Below are positions 47,104-57,107 of a stretch of 64,000 bases of DNA, one piece after another. The notes below the pieces were generated by a model. It did no database searches. It was given only the letters and a program-made list of their open reading frames with translations, and was not told the DNA's origin. The DNA lies in NCBI RefSeq assembly GCF_014203735.1, contig NZ_JACHJQ010000007.1:462538-526537 (forward strand). Reading direction: 5' to 3'. The position numbers and the translations under genes are program-made. Source of the stretch: Actinophytocola algeriensis (GTDB lineage Bacteria; Actinomycetota; Actinomycetes; Mycobacteriales; Pseudonocardiaceae). Position 1 is the stretch's first letter. The number at the start of each line of letters is the position of its first letter.

Positions 47104-47859
47104 TCAGGCGGGCATCGCCCCGAGTGCGACGAGCAACGTGGCGACCGCGGGCAGGAAGTTGTTGACCTGGTGGGCGATGATGCTGGCCCCCAGGCGGCCG
47201 GTGAACAGGCGCGCCAGCCCGATCGGGATGCCGATGACCAGCAGCAACGACGTGCGCAGTGGTTCGAGGTGGCTGACCGCGAAGATGATGGTGGTGAGGA
47301 AGAACACGGCCCAGCGGCCCCACTTGAGCCGTTCGAGCGCACCCCACAGCAGGCCGCGGTAGATGATCTCCTCGCAGATCGGGCCGATCAGCCACACGAA
47401 CAGGAACATGGCGATCGCGAGCGCGACGGGCATGCGCTGGTTGTCCACCAGCGCGCCGACCGCCGACTGGGCGTTCTGGTCGCCGACGAGGTTCGTCCAC
47501 ACGAACGCGGCGAACGTCGTGCAGATCAGGCCGATGACCCCCCACTTGAACCCGGCCCTGACGTCCTCGGCGCGCATGGACCAGCGCAGGTCGATCTTCG
47601 GACCGTTGCCGCGCAGCCGGGTGACGAGCAGGGCCACGCCCGTCGCGAGCAGCGTGGGCACCATCGTGCCGATGACGATGACGGTTGGTGAGCCACCCGA
47701 GCCCGGCGCGATGATCCCGACCAGCGCGCCGATGACCACGGCGGACAACACGAACACCGCGAACACGAACAGGAACGCGCCGAAGCCCCACTTGTGGGTG
47801 CGTGTCTCCGAGGGGTCGGCGACGTCGGGGGTGGGCGTCGCTTCCCTCTCGGTCGTCAC
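47104..47859 (-). CDS. CPBP-family intramembrane metalloprotease
   Basis: 251 residues, about eight membrane helices. The CPBP/Abi motifs are present: GPICEEIIYRGLLWGAL (EExxxR), FAVSHLEPLRTSLLLV (second motif His) and LGASIIAHQVNNFLP (third motif His and Asn). Family members process prenylated proteins or act in bacteriocin immunity; bacterial substrates are mostly unknown. Stands alone between rpsP and an amidohydrolase gene. Confidence 0.9.
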   Translation of the reverse strand: MTTEREATPTPDVADPSETRTHKWGFGAFLFVFAVFVLSAVVIGALVGIIAPGSGGSPTVIVIGTMVPTLLATGVALLVTRLRGNGPKIDLRWSMRAEDVRAGFKWGVIGLICTTFAAFVWTNLVGDQNAQSAVGALVDNQRMPVALAIAMFLFVWLIGPICEEIIYRGLLWGALERLKWGRWAVFFLTTIIFAVSHLEPLRTSLLLVIGIPIGLARLFTGRLGASIIAHQVNNFLPAVATLLVALGAMPA

Positions 47860-47908
47860 CTACCTCAGAGTAGTGCGTCGCGCACGGCAGAACCGGGTGG
47901 AGCGGGTG

Positions 47909-48985
47909 TCAAATGACGGCCGGATGAATGACACGGCCGCGGAGCACGATTCTCGACGGAGTCCGCAGCGCCGCCAGATCGGTCCGGGGATCGGTGTCGT
48001 AGGTGATGATGTCGGCCGCCGCGCCCTCCTCGATGCCCCGGAAACCGAGCCACTCGCGGGCGGTCCACGACGCGGCACCCAACGCGTCCGCACGGGACAG
48101 TCCCATCTCGTGCAGCGCGTCGACCTCGTCGACGATCCGGCCGTGGGCGATGCCGCCGCCCGCGTCGGTGCCCGCGTAGACCGGGACCCCGGCCTCCACC
48201 GCGGCGCCGACGGTCTGGCGGACCCTGGCGTGCAGGTCCAGCATGTGGCCCGCGTACGCCGGGTACTTGGTCGCACCGGCGGCGAGGCCGGGGAACGTCT
48301 CGATGTTGATCAGGGTCGGGACCAGTGCCGTGCCGTGGGCGACCATGAGGTCGATGGTGTCGGCGGTGAGGCCGGTGCCGTGCTCGATGCAGTCGATGCC
48401 CGCGCGGATCAGGCCGGGCAGCGCGTCCTCGCCGAAGACGTGCGCGGTGACCCTGGCGCCCGCGTCGTGCGCGACCTTGATCGCCTCGGCCAGCACGTCG
48501 TCCGGCCACAGCGGGGCGAGGTCGCCCGCGTCGCGGTCGATCCAGTCGCCGACCAGCTTGACCCAGCCGTCGCCGTCCGCCGCCTGCTCGGCGACCGCGG
48601 CCGGGAGGTCCGCCGGGTCTCCGAGCTCCTCGCTGAGGTCGCGGATGTACCGCTTCGGCCGGGCGATGTGCTTGCCCGCGCGGATGATCCGGGGCAGCTC
48701 CAGCTTCTCCTGCAGCGGCCGGGTGTCCATCGGCACACCGCAGTCGCGCACCAGGAGCGTGCCCGCGTCCCGGTCGGCCAGCGCGTGCTGCTCGACCTCG
48801 TCCAGGTCCTCGGCGGCGAGGCCGAGGTGGCAGTGCGCGTCGACCAGGCCGGGCACGAGGAAGCCGCCGTCGGAGATGGTCTCCGCGTACGGGACCGGGG
48901 TCAGCCGGATGCGCCCGTTGACGATCCACAGGTCGCGGGTCTCGCCCTCGGGGAGCACCACGCCCCGCATGTGGAGCGCGGGCAT
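47909..48985 (-). CDS. Amidohydrolase-family metal-dependent hydrolase
   Basis: 358 residues with the amidohydrolase set: HxH in GLVDAHCHLGLA, a Lys in WVKLVGDWIDR that could be carboxylated, His in ARVTAHVFGE, His in DCIEHGTGL, and Asp in VYAGTDAGGG. A composite beta domain from both ends is present (LWIVNGRI, RIVLRGRVIHP). Similar to imidazolonepropionase/prolidase-like enzymes; substrate unknown. It starts three bases after the ffh stop, so it is co-transcribed with ffh. Confidence 0.9.
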   Translation of the reverse strand: MPALHMRGVVLPEGETRDLWIVNGRIRLTPVPYAETISDGGFLVPGLVDAHCHLGLAAEDLDEVEQHALADRDAGTLLVRDCGVPMDTRPLQEKLELPRIIRAGKHIARPKRYIRDLSEELGDPADLPAAVAEQAADGDGWVKLVGDWIDRDAGDLAPLWPDDVLAEAIKVAHDAGARVTAHVFGEDALPGLIRAGIDCIEHGTGLTADTIDLMVAHGTALVPTLINIETFPGLAAGATKYPAYAGHMLDLHARVRQTVGAAVEAGVPVYAGTDAGGGIAHGRIVDEVDALHEMGLSRADALGAASWTAREWLGFRGIEEGAAADIITYDTDPRTDLAALRTPSRIVLRGRVIHPAVI

Positions 48986-48988
48986 CCG

Positions 48989-50539
48989 CTACTTGTCCTT
49001 CTTCGGGAACTTGAGCTTCGACGGGTCGAAGCCCGGCGGCAGTCCCTGGTCGAGGCCGGACAGTCCCGGCGGCAGCTCGTTGAGGCCGGGCGGCATCTTC
49101 GACAGGTCGGGCATGCCACCGGGGAACGCGGGCAGTCCGCCGCGCACCTTCGGCGGTGTCGGACCCCGCCCCTTGCCCTTCTTCCCCTTCTTGCCCTTGC
49201 GCGACTTGCTGCCGCCGCGGGCGGCGCCGGGGAAGCCGAACCGGCCCGCCATCTGCTGCATCATCTTGCGGGCCTCGTAGAAGCGGTTCACGAGGTCGTT
49301 GACCTCGCGGATCGCGACGCCGGAGCCGCGGGCGATGCGCGCCCGGCGGGACGCGTTGATGATCTTCGGGTCGCTGCGCTCCGCCGGGGTCATGCCGCGG
49401 ATGATCGCCTGCAGGCGGTCGAGGTGCTTGTCGTCGACCTGTGCCAGCTGGTCCTTCATCTGACCGGCGCCGGGGAGCATGCCGAGCAGGTTCGCGATCG
49501 GGCCCATCTTGCGGACCGCGAGCATCTGCTCCAGGAAGTCCTCCAGCGTCAGCTCACCGGTGCCGATCTTGGCGGCGGCGGCCTCTGCCTGGTCCTTGTC
49601 GAACACCTGCTCGGCCTGCTCGATGAGGGTGAGGACATCACCCATGCCGAGGATGCGGGAGGCCATCCGGTCGGGGTGGAAGGCGTCGAAGTCCTCGAGC
49701 TTCTCACCGTTGGAGGCGAAGAGGATCGGCTGGCCGGTGACCTCGCGGACCGACAGGGCGGCACCACCTCGGGCGTCGCCGTCGAGCTTCGTGAGGACGA
49801 CACCGGTGAAGCCGACGCCGTCGCGGAAGGCCTCCGCGGTGTTGACCGCGTCCTGACCGATCATCGCGTCGACCACGAACAGCACCTCGTCGGGCTGCGT
49901 GGCTTCGCGGATGTTCGCGGCCTGCCGCATCATCTCCTCGTCGACACCCAGCCGGCCCGCGGTGTCGATGATGACGATGTCGTGCTGTGCGCGCTTGGCC
50001 TCGTCGATCGAGCGGCGGGCCACGTCGACCGGGTCGCCGACGCCGTTGCCCGGCTCCGGCGCGTAGGTCGGGACACCGGCGCGCTCACCGACGACCTGCA
50101 GCTGGTTCACCGCGTTCGGGCGCTGGAGGTCGCAGGCGACGAGCAGCGGGGTGTGGCCCTGCGTGGTCAGCCACCTGGCGAGCTTGCCCGCGAGCGTGGT
50201 CTTACCGGAACCCTGCAGACCGGCGAGCATGATCACCGAGGGCGGGTTCTTCGCCAGGTTCAGCCTGCGGGTCTCGCCGCCGAGGATCTTGACCAGTTCC
50301 TCGTTGACGATCTTGACGACCTGCTGGGCCGGGTTCAGCGCACCGGAGACCTCCGCGCCCTTGGCGCGCTCCTTGACGGCCGCGATGAACGTCCGGACCA
50401 CCGGTAGCGCGACGTCCGCCTCCAGCAACGCGATCCTGATCTCGCGCGCGGTGGCGTCGACGTCGGCCTCGGAAAGCCGGCCGCGGCCGCGGAGGTTCTG
50501 CAGGACCGACGTGAGCCGATCGGAGAGAGTGTCGAACAC
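48989..50539 (-). CDS. ffh: Signal recognition particle protein Ffh (SRP54)
   Basis: 516 residues from the GTG at 50539 (protein then starts with the usual FDTLSDRLTSVLQNLRGRG). N domain, GTPase with GLQGSGKTTLAGKLA (G1), VACDLQRPNAVNQL, VIIDTAGRLGVDEEMM, LTKLDGDARGGAALS, and the Met-rich M domain (EARKMMQQMAGRFG). A Gly/Pro/Lys-rich C-terminal tail ends in PKKDK. It binds signal sequences with 4.5S RNA and targets ribosomes to the membrane. Confidence 0.96.
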   Translation of the reverse strand: MFDTLSDRLTSVLQNLRGRGRLSEADVDATAREIRIALLEADVALPVVRTFIAAVKERAKGAEVSGALNPAQQVVKIVNEELVKILGGETRRLNLAKNPPSVIMLAGLQGSGKTTLAGKLARWLTTQGHTPLLVACDLQRPNAVNQLQVVGERAGVPTYAPEPGNGVGDPVDVARRSIDEAKRAQHDIVIIDTAGRLGVDEEMMRQAANIREATQPDEVLFVVDAMIGQDAVNTAEAFRDGVGFTGVVLTKLDGDARGGAALSVREVTGQPILFASNGEKLEDFDAFHPDRMASRILGMGDVLTLIEQAEQVFDKDQAEAAAAKIGTGELTLEDFLEQMLAVRKMGPIANLLGMLPGAGQMKDQLAQVDDKHLDRLQAIIRGMTPAERSDPKIINASRRARIARGSGVAIREVNDLVNRFYEARKMMQQMAGRFGFPGAARGGSKSRKGKKGKKGKGRGPTPPKVRGGLPAFPGGMPDLSKMPPGLNELPPGLSGLDQGLPPGFDPSKLKFPKKDK

Positions 50540-50579
50540 CCTGTCGAGGGTAGCCGGTTGGGTGATGCGGCCGCCGGGA

Positions 50580-50604
50580 TGGGCCCGACCCCTCGACGGG
50601 CCCA
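50580..50604. terminator. Short GC-rich hairpin
   Basis: TGGGCCCG at 50580-50587 pairs with CGGGCCCA at 50597-50604. It lies between glnD and ffh and may add to the terminator at 50666. Confidence 0.4.
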
Positions 50605-50665
50605 ACCCCGGCCTACCCAGTGCGCTCCCTCCCCGGTGCGCAGGAACAGCCTCTCCGTTCCGGCA

Positions 50666-50694
50666 GGCAGGGGGCAGCGCGATGTCCCCCTGCC
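50666..50694 (-). terminator. Terminator of the amt-glnB-glnD operon
   Basis: GGCAGGGGG at 50666-50674 is exactly complementary to CCCCCTGCC at 50686-50694, with an 11-base loop, 18 bases after the glnD stop. Confidence 0.6.
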
Positions 50695-50711
50695 GGGGTA
50701 GGGGTTACTAC

Positions 50712-53143
50712 TCAACCGGTGGGTGAGCAGGCGTTCAGGACGGCTTTTTCGATGTCCCCGCGCCAGTCCTCCCCGGCGGTGTCCCCGTTGGCCCGGCTCG
50801 TCGAGGCCAGGCTGAAGCTCGCGATCGCCGTGCCACCGACCTGCATCGCCCGCGCCCACAGGACGTCGGCGCCGCAGCGTTCCAACGCCTCCGCGACGCC
50901 GTGCAGCAGGCCGAGGCGGTCGGCGGCGCGCAGTTCCAGGACCACGTCCTTCGACTCGGCGCCGCCGTCGGCCTCGTCGTCGAACCAGAGGACGCGGGCC
51001 TGTGGCGGGTCGTCCTGCTCGGCCGCGTAGTCGCGTTCCTTCGCCGCCAGCTTCTCCGCGAGTGGGAGTGACCCCGACACAGATCGGGTGAACTGTTCGC
51101 GCAGCAGGCCCGCGTCCGGCAGGGAGCCGAAACGCGGGGACACCGAGAACACGTCCACCGCCACGCCGGAGTGGGAGCGCAGCTCCGCCGCGTGGACCTT
51201 CAGCGAGTGCAGCGCCAGCACGCCGGCGGCGCGGGACAGCAGGCCAGGGCGGTCCGGGGCCACCAGCGTGATCGTGGCGTACGCCTGGTCCGCCGAGATC
51301 ATGATGTCCGGCCTGCCGGACGCGGCGACCGTCTCCGCGAGCGCCTGCTGCTCGGGAGTGAGCGGAGCGGGCGGCTCGTGCCGCTCCCCCGCCATGCGCC
51401 GCCCGCACCGCGACACCAGGTCCGCGACCAGTGACGCCTTCCAGTCCGACCACACGCCGGGTCCGGTGGCGAGCGAGTCGACCTCGGCCAGCGCGTGGAG
51501 CAGCTCCAGCAGCACCGGGTCGCCGCCGAGGGCGTCGACGACGCGCTGCACGGTCGCCTCGTCCTCGATGTTGCGGCGGGTCGCCGTGTGCGGGAGCAAC
51601 AGGTGGTGGCGGACCATCGCGGACAGCGTGGCGATGTCCCCGGCGGGCAGGCCGAGCCGCGCGCCCACCTGTTCGGCGAGCGCGGCGCCCACCACGGAGT
51701 GGTCCTGGTCGCGGCCCTTGCCGATGTCGTGCAGCACGCTGCCGATCAGCAGCAGGTCCGGCCGGGACACCCTGGTCACGAGCTTCGCGGCGTTGGCGGT
51801 GGCCTGGACGAGGTGCCGGTCCACGGTCCACACGTGCGCGGCGTCGCGGGGCGGCAGGTCGCGGACCGCGCCCCACTCGGGGAACAGCCGCGCCCACAGG
51901 CCGGTCCGGTCCAGCGCCTCGACGACGTCGATGAGCCCCTCACCGGCGCCCAGCAGCGACACCAGCTCCTGCCGCACCTCCTCGGGCCACGGCGCGCGTG
52001 GCTCCGGCGCGGACTCTCCCAGCCGGGCCAGCGCCCCCGGCGCGATCGGGCGGCCCGTGCGGGCGGCCGCCGCGGCGACCCGCAGCAGGAGCCCGGGGTC
52101 CTTGCCAGGGTCGACGTCACGGGCCAGTGTGACCTCGTCCCCGTGGAGCACGACCCCCTCCGACAGCGGTCGTCGCTGCGGCTGGCGGCGCAGCACGCCC
52201 AGCACCCTGCGTGCGTTCCGGGCGGGCTGCATCGCGCGGAACGCCACGTCCAGCGCGTACGCGACCGCGCGCCCCGCCCCCGACAGCGCTCTGGCCAGCG
52301 CGAACCGGTCACCGATGCCCAGCACGGCGGCGATCTCGTCACCATCCTGCGGCATGAGCACGTCGCGGGGCCTGCCAGCGATGCGCCGGAGTTCGGTACG
52401 GGTGTCCAGGAGCAGCCTGCGTGCCTGCGACACCTCGCCGGAGGGCCGGTCGACCAGCTGCGCGAGGGCGAGCGCGTCGAGCACCGCCAGGTCGCGCAGG
52501 CCGCCGCGGCCGTGTTTCAGATCGGGTTCGACCCAGTGCGCGACCTCGCCGCTGCGCTGCCACCTGGCACGCGCGGAGTCGACGATCTCGTCCACCCTGC
52601 GCCGCACACCGGTGCGCCACGCGTCCCGCGCGGACTCGGCGAGCCGCCGCGCCAGTTCGGCGTCGCCCGCGAGGTGACGGGCGTCCAGCAGGCCCATCGC
52701 GGTGCGCAGGTCGTCCGCGGCCACGTCGATCGCCTCCGGCACGGTCCGCACCGAGTGGTCGAGGCCGACGCCGGAGTTCCACAGCGGGTACCACAGCTGT
52801 TCGGCGACCTTCTCGATGCGGTCGTCCCGCCTGGAGTCGTGGACCAGGACCAGGTCGAGGTCCGAGTACGGCACCAGCTCGCGGCGCCCGAGCCCGCCGA
52901 CGGCGACCAGCGCGATCCCGGTCGCGCCGGCCGCGTCCTGGCCGATGCCCGCCTGCGCGGCGTGCACGGTGAGCCAGAACTCGTGCAGATCGGTCAGGGC
53001 CTCCCGCAGGACGTCCGGACCGAGCCGGCCTGGCTGGTGCGGCGCGCCACGGCCCAACAGCCGGTCGCGCGCCTGCACCAGGTCGGCAGCAGTGGGGGCG
53101 GCCTTGGCCTCGCGGCCGGCCGCCCCCTCCCCCTGAGGTGCCA

Positions 53144-53144
<1 letters not shown>
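50712..53144 (-). CDS. glnD: [Protein-PII] uridylyltransferase / adenylyltransferase GlnD
   Basis: 810 residues. Nucleotidyltransferase motif GGLGRRELVPYSDLDLVLVHD near residue 80, a GlnD linker region (WVEPDLKHGRGGLRDLAVLDA), an HD domain (LLIGSVLHDIGKGRDQDHSVVG, then MVRHHLLLPHTATRRNIED) and two C-terminal ACT domains (ATITLVAPDRPGLLSRAAGVL, VLELRAADRLGLLHGVAEAL). It modifies PII in response to glutamine; in actinobacteria by adenylylation. Its first base is the last base of glnB. Confidence 0.95.
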
Positions 53145-53485
<341 letters not shown>

Positions 53486-54838
53486 TCAGCCTTCCTTGCT
53501 CGCTTTTGCCGGGACCTTGTTACCGGACAACGCGTCCGCGGCCTTGGACATCGACGACGACCCGCTGCGCAGACCGGAGAACTCGTAGGCGCTCTCCGCG
53601 TGCTCCGCCTCGTCGATGCCGGTGACCTCCTCGTCGTCGGTCACGCGCCAGCCCATCGTGACCTTGATGACGAAGGCGATGATCGCGGTGACCACGAACG
53701 AGTAGGCGAGGACGGCGAACGCGCCGACCGCCTGCTTGCCCAGCTGCCCGACACCACCGCCGTAGAACAGGCCGCTGACACCGGTGTCGTTGACGTAGGT
53801 GGTCTGGAACATACCGATGGCGAGCGTGCCCCACAGGCCACCGACCAGGTGGACGCCGACCACGTCGAGCGAGTCGTCGAAGCCGAGCCGGTACTTGAGG
53901 CCGACCGCGAGTGCGCAGAACACACCGGCGAGGACACCGATGAGCAGCGCGCCCCAGGTGTCGACGAACGCGCAGGCCGGGGTGATCGCGACGAGACCGG
54001 CGACGACGCCGGACGCGGCGCCGAGGCTCGTGGCGTGCCCGTCCCGGATGCGCTCGATGAGCAGCCAGCCGAGGATCGCGGCCGCGGTGGCCGAGAAGGT
54101 GTTGATGAACGCGACACCCGCGAGGCCGTTGGCGGCCAGCGCGGAACCGGCGTTGAACCCGAACCAGCCGAACCACAGGATCGCCGCGCCGAGCATCACG
54201 AACGGCAGGTTGTGCGGCTTCATCGGCTCCCTCGGCCAGCCGCGCCGCTTGCCGACGATGATGGCGAGCGCGAGTGCCGCCGCACCGGCGTTGATGTGGA
54301 CCGCGGTGCCACCGGCGAAGTCGAACGCCACGAGGTCGTTGGCGATCCAGCCGCCGACGTGACCGGAGTCGTTGCTGAAGTCGAACACCCAGTGCGCCAC
54401 CGGGAAGTACACGATCGTGGCCCAGATGCCCGCGAACAGCAGCCACGCGCCGAACCGCACGCGGTCGGCGATCGCACCGGCGATGAGCGCGACCGTGATG
54501 ACCGCGAACATCCCCTGGAACGCGACGAAGCCGGTGGTGGCGAGCGCGTCCTCGTTGCCGATCAGGCCGGAGAGGCCGATGTACTGGGTGACGTCGCCGA
54601 GGAGCCCGCCACCGATGTCGTCACCGAAGGTGAGCGAGTAACCGTAGATGACCCACAGGACACCCACGACGGCGATTGCTCCGAAGCACATCATCAGCAT
54701 GTTGAGCACGCTCTTCGTGCGCACCATGCCGCCGTAGAAGAACGCCAGCCCCGGTGTCATCAAGAGCACCAGGGCGGCACTGGTGAGCAACCAGGCCGTG
54801 TTCCCTTCCACGCTTTCCTCCTCTGCCTTCGCGGCCAT
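53486..54838 (-). CDS. amt: Ammonium transporter (Amt/MEP/Rh family)
   Basis: 450 residues, eleven membrane helices. TSAALVLLMTPGLAFFYGGMVRTKSVLNMLMM at the start, then FDFAGGTAVHINAGAAALALAI with the first pore His, MLGAAILWFGWFGFNAGSAL and GVHLVGGLWGTLAIGMF with the second His region. A cytosolic C-terminal tail of about 70 residues. It imports ammonia. First gene of amt-glnB-glnD, preceded by a GlnR-like box. Confidence 0.96.
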   Translation of the reverse strand: MAAKAEEESVEGNTAWLLTSAALVLLMTPGLAFFYGGMVRTKSVLNMLMMCFGAIAVVGVLWVIYGYSLTFGDDIGGGLLGDVTQYIGLSGLIGNEDALATTGFVAFQGMFAVITVALIAGAIADRVRFGAWLLFAGIWATIVYFPVAHWVFDFSNDSGHVGGWIANDLVAFDFAGGTAVHINAGAAALALAIIVGKRRGWPREPMKPHNLPFVMLGAAILWFGWFGFNAGSALAANGLAGVAFINTFSATAAAILGWLLIERIRDGHATSLGAASGVVAGLVAITPACAFVDTWGALLIGVLAGVFCALAVGLKYRLGFDDSLDVVGVHLVGGLWGTLAIGMFQTTYVNDTGVSGLFYGGGVGQLGKQAVGAFAVLAYSFVVTAIIAFVIKVTMGWRVTDDEEVTGIDEAEHAESAYEFSGLRSGSSSMSKAADALSGNKVPAKASKEG

Positions 54839-54868
54839 CGAACTTGGCGAGCAGCATTCAAAAGGCAG

Positions 54869-54906
54869 GTTTCGCAGGATCGCGTGCTGTGTTTCACAGC
54901 GGTGAA
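54869..54906 (-). promoter_or_regulatory. GlnR-binding site upstream of amt
   Basis: On the minus strand the sequence reads TTCAC-N6-GAAAC-N6-CGCGA-N6-GAAAC. GlnR boxes in actinobacteria are gTnAC-N6-GaAAC repeated with a 22-base period, and the two GAAAC here are exactly 22 bases apart. The first half is a good match; the third element is weak. The box ends 31 bases before the amt start. Confidence 0.65.
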
Positions 54907-54914
54907 CTGTCCGA

Positions 54915-55589
54915 GTGGTCGTGTTACGAGCACGTTTCCGGACCGGTCGCCACTACCCTCGCGGCATCACCGGTCTGCAACCCGTGCCCGCGGCGGCGGT
55001 CACCGATCCCGACTGGCTCGGCGCAGCGCTCACCGCGACGGCGAGCCGGTTCCGGCTGGCCGGGGCCGCGACGGCCGGGGTCCTGTGGTGGTACTCGGCG
55101 AGTTCCGTGTTGCTCGGACCGGTGGCCGAGTCGTACGTGCGGGGCGGCCGGACGGCGGATCCCGCGCTGGCCTCGATGACGCTGTACCTGCACCCGGACG
55201 GCCGAGTGCTCGACGCGCGTTCTTCGTCCACTGTGGACGCTTCGACGGCGCCGGCCCGCGTCGCCGACGTGGTCGCGACGTGCGTGGCCGCCGTGACGTC
55301 GGCGTCCGGTGCGGCGGAGCGGTCACTGTGGGCGATCGCGACCGACTCGCTGGCCAACCGCGTGCTGTGGGCGGGCGGCACCGCCGCCAACGCGGTCGCG
55401 CTGGCGGCGGACGAGCGGTTCCCCGTGCCGAGGTACGTGACGGTCGGCGGGCAGCGCGCGGTGCGGCGGGCGTCGTGCTGCCTCGTGTACGAGGCGCCGG
55501 GGCAGCAGAAGTGCGTCAGCTGCCCACGTCAGAGCCCCGACGATCGGTTGCGACGGTTGCGGGCGGCGTTCGGGGGTCAGGGGCTGTAG
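54915..55589 (+). CDS. FhuF-like (2Fe-2S) protein
   Basis: About 224 residues, divergent from amt. The body is Ala/Val-rich, and the C-terminus has RRASCCLVYEAPGQQKCVSCPRQSPDDR, the CC-x10-C-x2-C pattern of FhuF-type siderophore iron reductases. It probably reduces ferric siderophores in the cytosol. The start is uncertain: the GTG at 54915 is the first possible, and GTG at 54984 is an alternative that would avoid a non-conserved N-terminus. It overlaps the convergent gene by 13 bases. Confidence 0.7.
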   Translation: MVVLRARFRTGRHYPRGITGLQPVPAAAVTDPDWLGAALTATASRFRLAGAATAGVLWWYSASSVLLGPVAESYVRGGRTADPALASMTLYLHPDGRVLDARSSSTVDASTAPARVADVVATCVAAVTSASGAAERSLWAIATDSLANRVLWAGGTAANAVALAADERFPVPRYVTVGGQRAVRRASCCLVYEAPGQQKCVSCPRQSPDDRLRRLRAAFGGQGL

Positions 55590-57067
55590 ACCGGCAGCGC
55601 GCGTTCCCGGACCTGGAACGAGAAGCGGCGGCCGAGCGGGCCGACCTCGCCGTCCAGCGCGATCCTGCGGTGGCCGTCGAGCAGCACCACGTCCACCCGC
55701 GCCACCTCGGCGTGCCGGTACACGTGGCTGGTGCTCAGCGTGCCGGTGAGCGAGGCCAGCAGGAACCGGGCGCGGGAGTACGGCAGGTCGGCGCGCAGGT
55801 ACCGCACGTCCAGCTTTCCGGTCGCGAGTGACGGGCGGCGGGCCGCGCCGAAGCCCTTCGGCTCGTACGGGCCGTTGCCGACGAACAGCATCCACACCAG
55901 TCGCTCGTGGCCGTTCAGCATGATCTTCATCGGCTTGGCGCGGCGCAGGGTGCGGGTGGTCGCGAGCAGCACGGCCGTCCACTTGGGCCAGCGGGCCTCG
56001 AGCTTTTCCCGCAGCCGTACGGTTTCCGGGTAGCCGCCGAGGCTCGCGGTGTTCACGTACACCACTCGTTCGGTCTCGTCGCCGCGGTACGACACGTCGA
56101 CCTCGGCCACGTCGCAGACCACGACCGAACCCGCGCGGGACGCGGCCTGCGCCTCGTCGAGGTTCTGGATGCCCAGGTCCCTGGCGAAGTGGTCGAGCGT
56201 GCCCGCCGGGACCAGCACGAGCGGCAGCCCGTGCTCGACGGCGACCCCGGCAACGCACGCGACTGTGCCGTCGCCACCGACCGCACCGATGGCCCTGACC
56301 GGACCGCTGTCAGTGCCGTTCCCGACCTTCTTGGTCAGCTCGGCGAGCACGTCGGTGTCCGGGAGGATCTCGATGACGTCCGCACGCGGCCACGCCTTGC
56401 GGACCTCGTCGCCCGCGTCGCCGCTCGAGCCGGCACCCGGGTTCACCACGAGCACGAGACCTTCGCCGTCACCCAGTTCCTCGGCGGTCGCCCGGCGCTG
56501 CGGCCCTTCGGGCAGGTCCTTGCGGTGCGGCCACCAGTGGCGGGTCGCGTAGGCGGCGCCGACGCCGATGGCCGCGCCCGCGGCGACGTCCGTCGGCCAG
56601 TGCACCCCGGTGTGGACGCGGCTGTAGCCGACGGCCGCGGCGAGCGGCAGCGTGACGGCCGCGGCACCGCGGTGCTCCATGGCGGCGGCCGACGCGAACG
56701 CGAACGCCGACGCCGAGTGCCCGGACGGGAACGACGACGACGTCGGCCGTTTCGTCATGCGCCGGTAGACCGGTAACAGCTCGGCGGCCGGGCGGCGGCG
56801 CGGGAACAGGCGCTTGCCGACGGCGCTCGCGGCGAAGCTCGCGATCCCGATGGCGGCGACACCGCGCAGCCCCGCCCTGCGCGTCGCACCCTTCTTGCCG
56901 ATCAGCAACGCCGCGATCGCGAACCAGAGCTTGCTGCGGTTCGCCGCGCGGCCGAGCAGTTGGAAGCCGCGGTCGGCCGGGGTATGGGGAAGGTCTCCGC
57001 TGCGCCGGACGAGTTCGGCGTCGAACCGACTCACCCGGCGGAATCGGCGCCTGAACAGTGTCCGCAC
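55577..57067 (-). CDS. PAP2 phosphatase - diacylglycerol kinase fusion protein
   Basis: 496 residues with two domains. Residues about 1-185: PAP2 family with KRLFPRRRP, SSSFPSGHSASAFAFASA and YSRVHTGVHWPTDVAAGA (phosphatase motifs C1, C2, C3). Residues about 200-496: diacylglycerol-kinase catalytic domain with VLVVNPGAGSSGDAG and IGAVGGDGTVACVAGVA, VLVPAGTLDHFARDLG. The combination suggests lipid phosphate turnover in one protein. The fusion is known in actinobacteria; substrate unknown. Confidence 0.9.
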   Translation of the reverse strand: MRTLFRRRFRRVSRFDAELVRRSGDLPHTPADRGFQLLGRAANRSKLWFAIAALLIGKKGATRRAGLRGVAAIGIASFAASAVGKRLFPRRRPAAELLPVYRRMTKRPTSSSFPSGHSASAFAFASAAAMEHRGAAAVTLPLAAAVGYSRVHTGVHWPTDVAAGAAIGVGAAYATRHWWPHRKDLPEGPQRRATAEELGDGEGLVLVVNPGAGSSGDAGDEVRKAWPRADVIEILPDTDVLAELTKKVGNGTDSGPVRAIGAVGGDGTVACVAGVAVEHGLPLVLVPAGTLDHFARDLGIQNLDEAQAASRAGSVVVCDVAEVDVSYRGDETERVVYVNTASLGGYPETVRLREKLEARWPKWTAVLLATTRTLRRAKPMKIMLNGHERLVWMLFVGNGPYEPKGFGAARRPSLATGKLDVRYLRADLPYSRARFLLASLTGTLSTSHVYRHAEVARVDVVLLDGHRRIALDGEVGPLGRRFSFQVRERALPVYSP

Positions 57068-57107
57068 GCCGCGTGAGTACCGCCGGGCACGCGACCCGAA
57101 ACATCAC

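Noticed and set aside
47363..50407. A 1014-codon plus-strand open frame
   Set aside because: It lies opposite the CPBP protease, amidohydrolase and ffh genes. Its translation is Arg/Asp/Val-rich without domains, as expected from the complement of GC-rich coding sequence.
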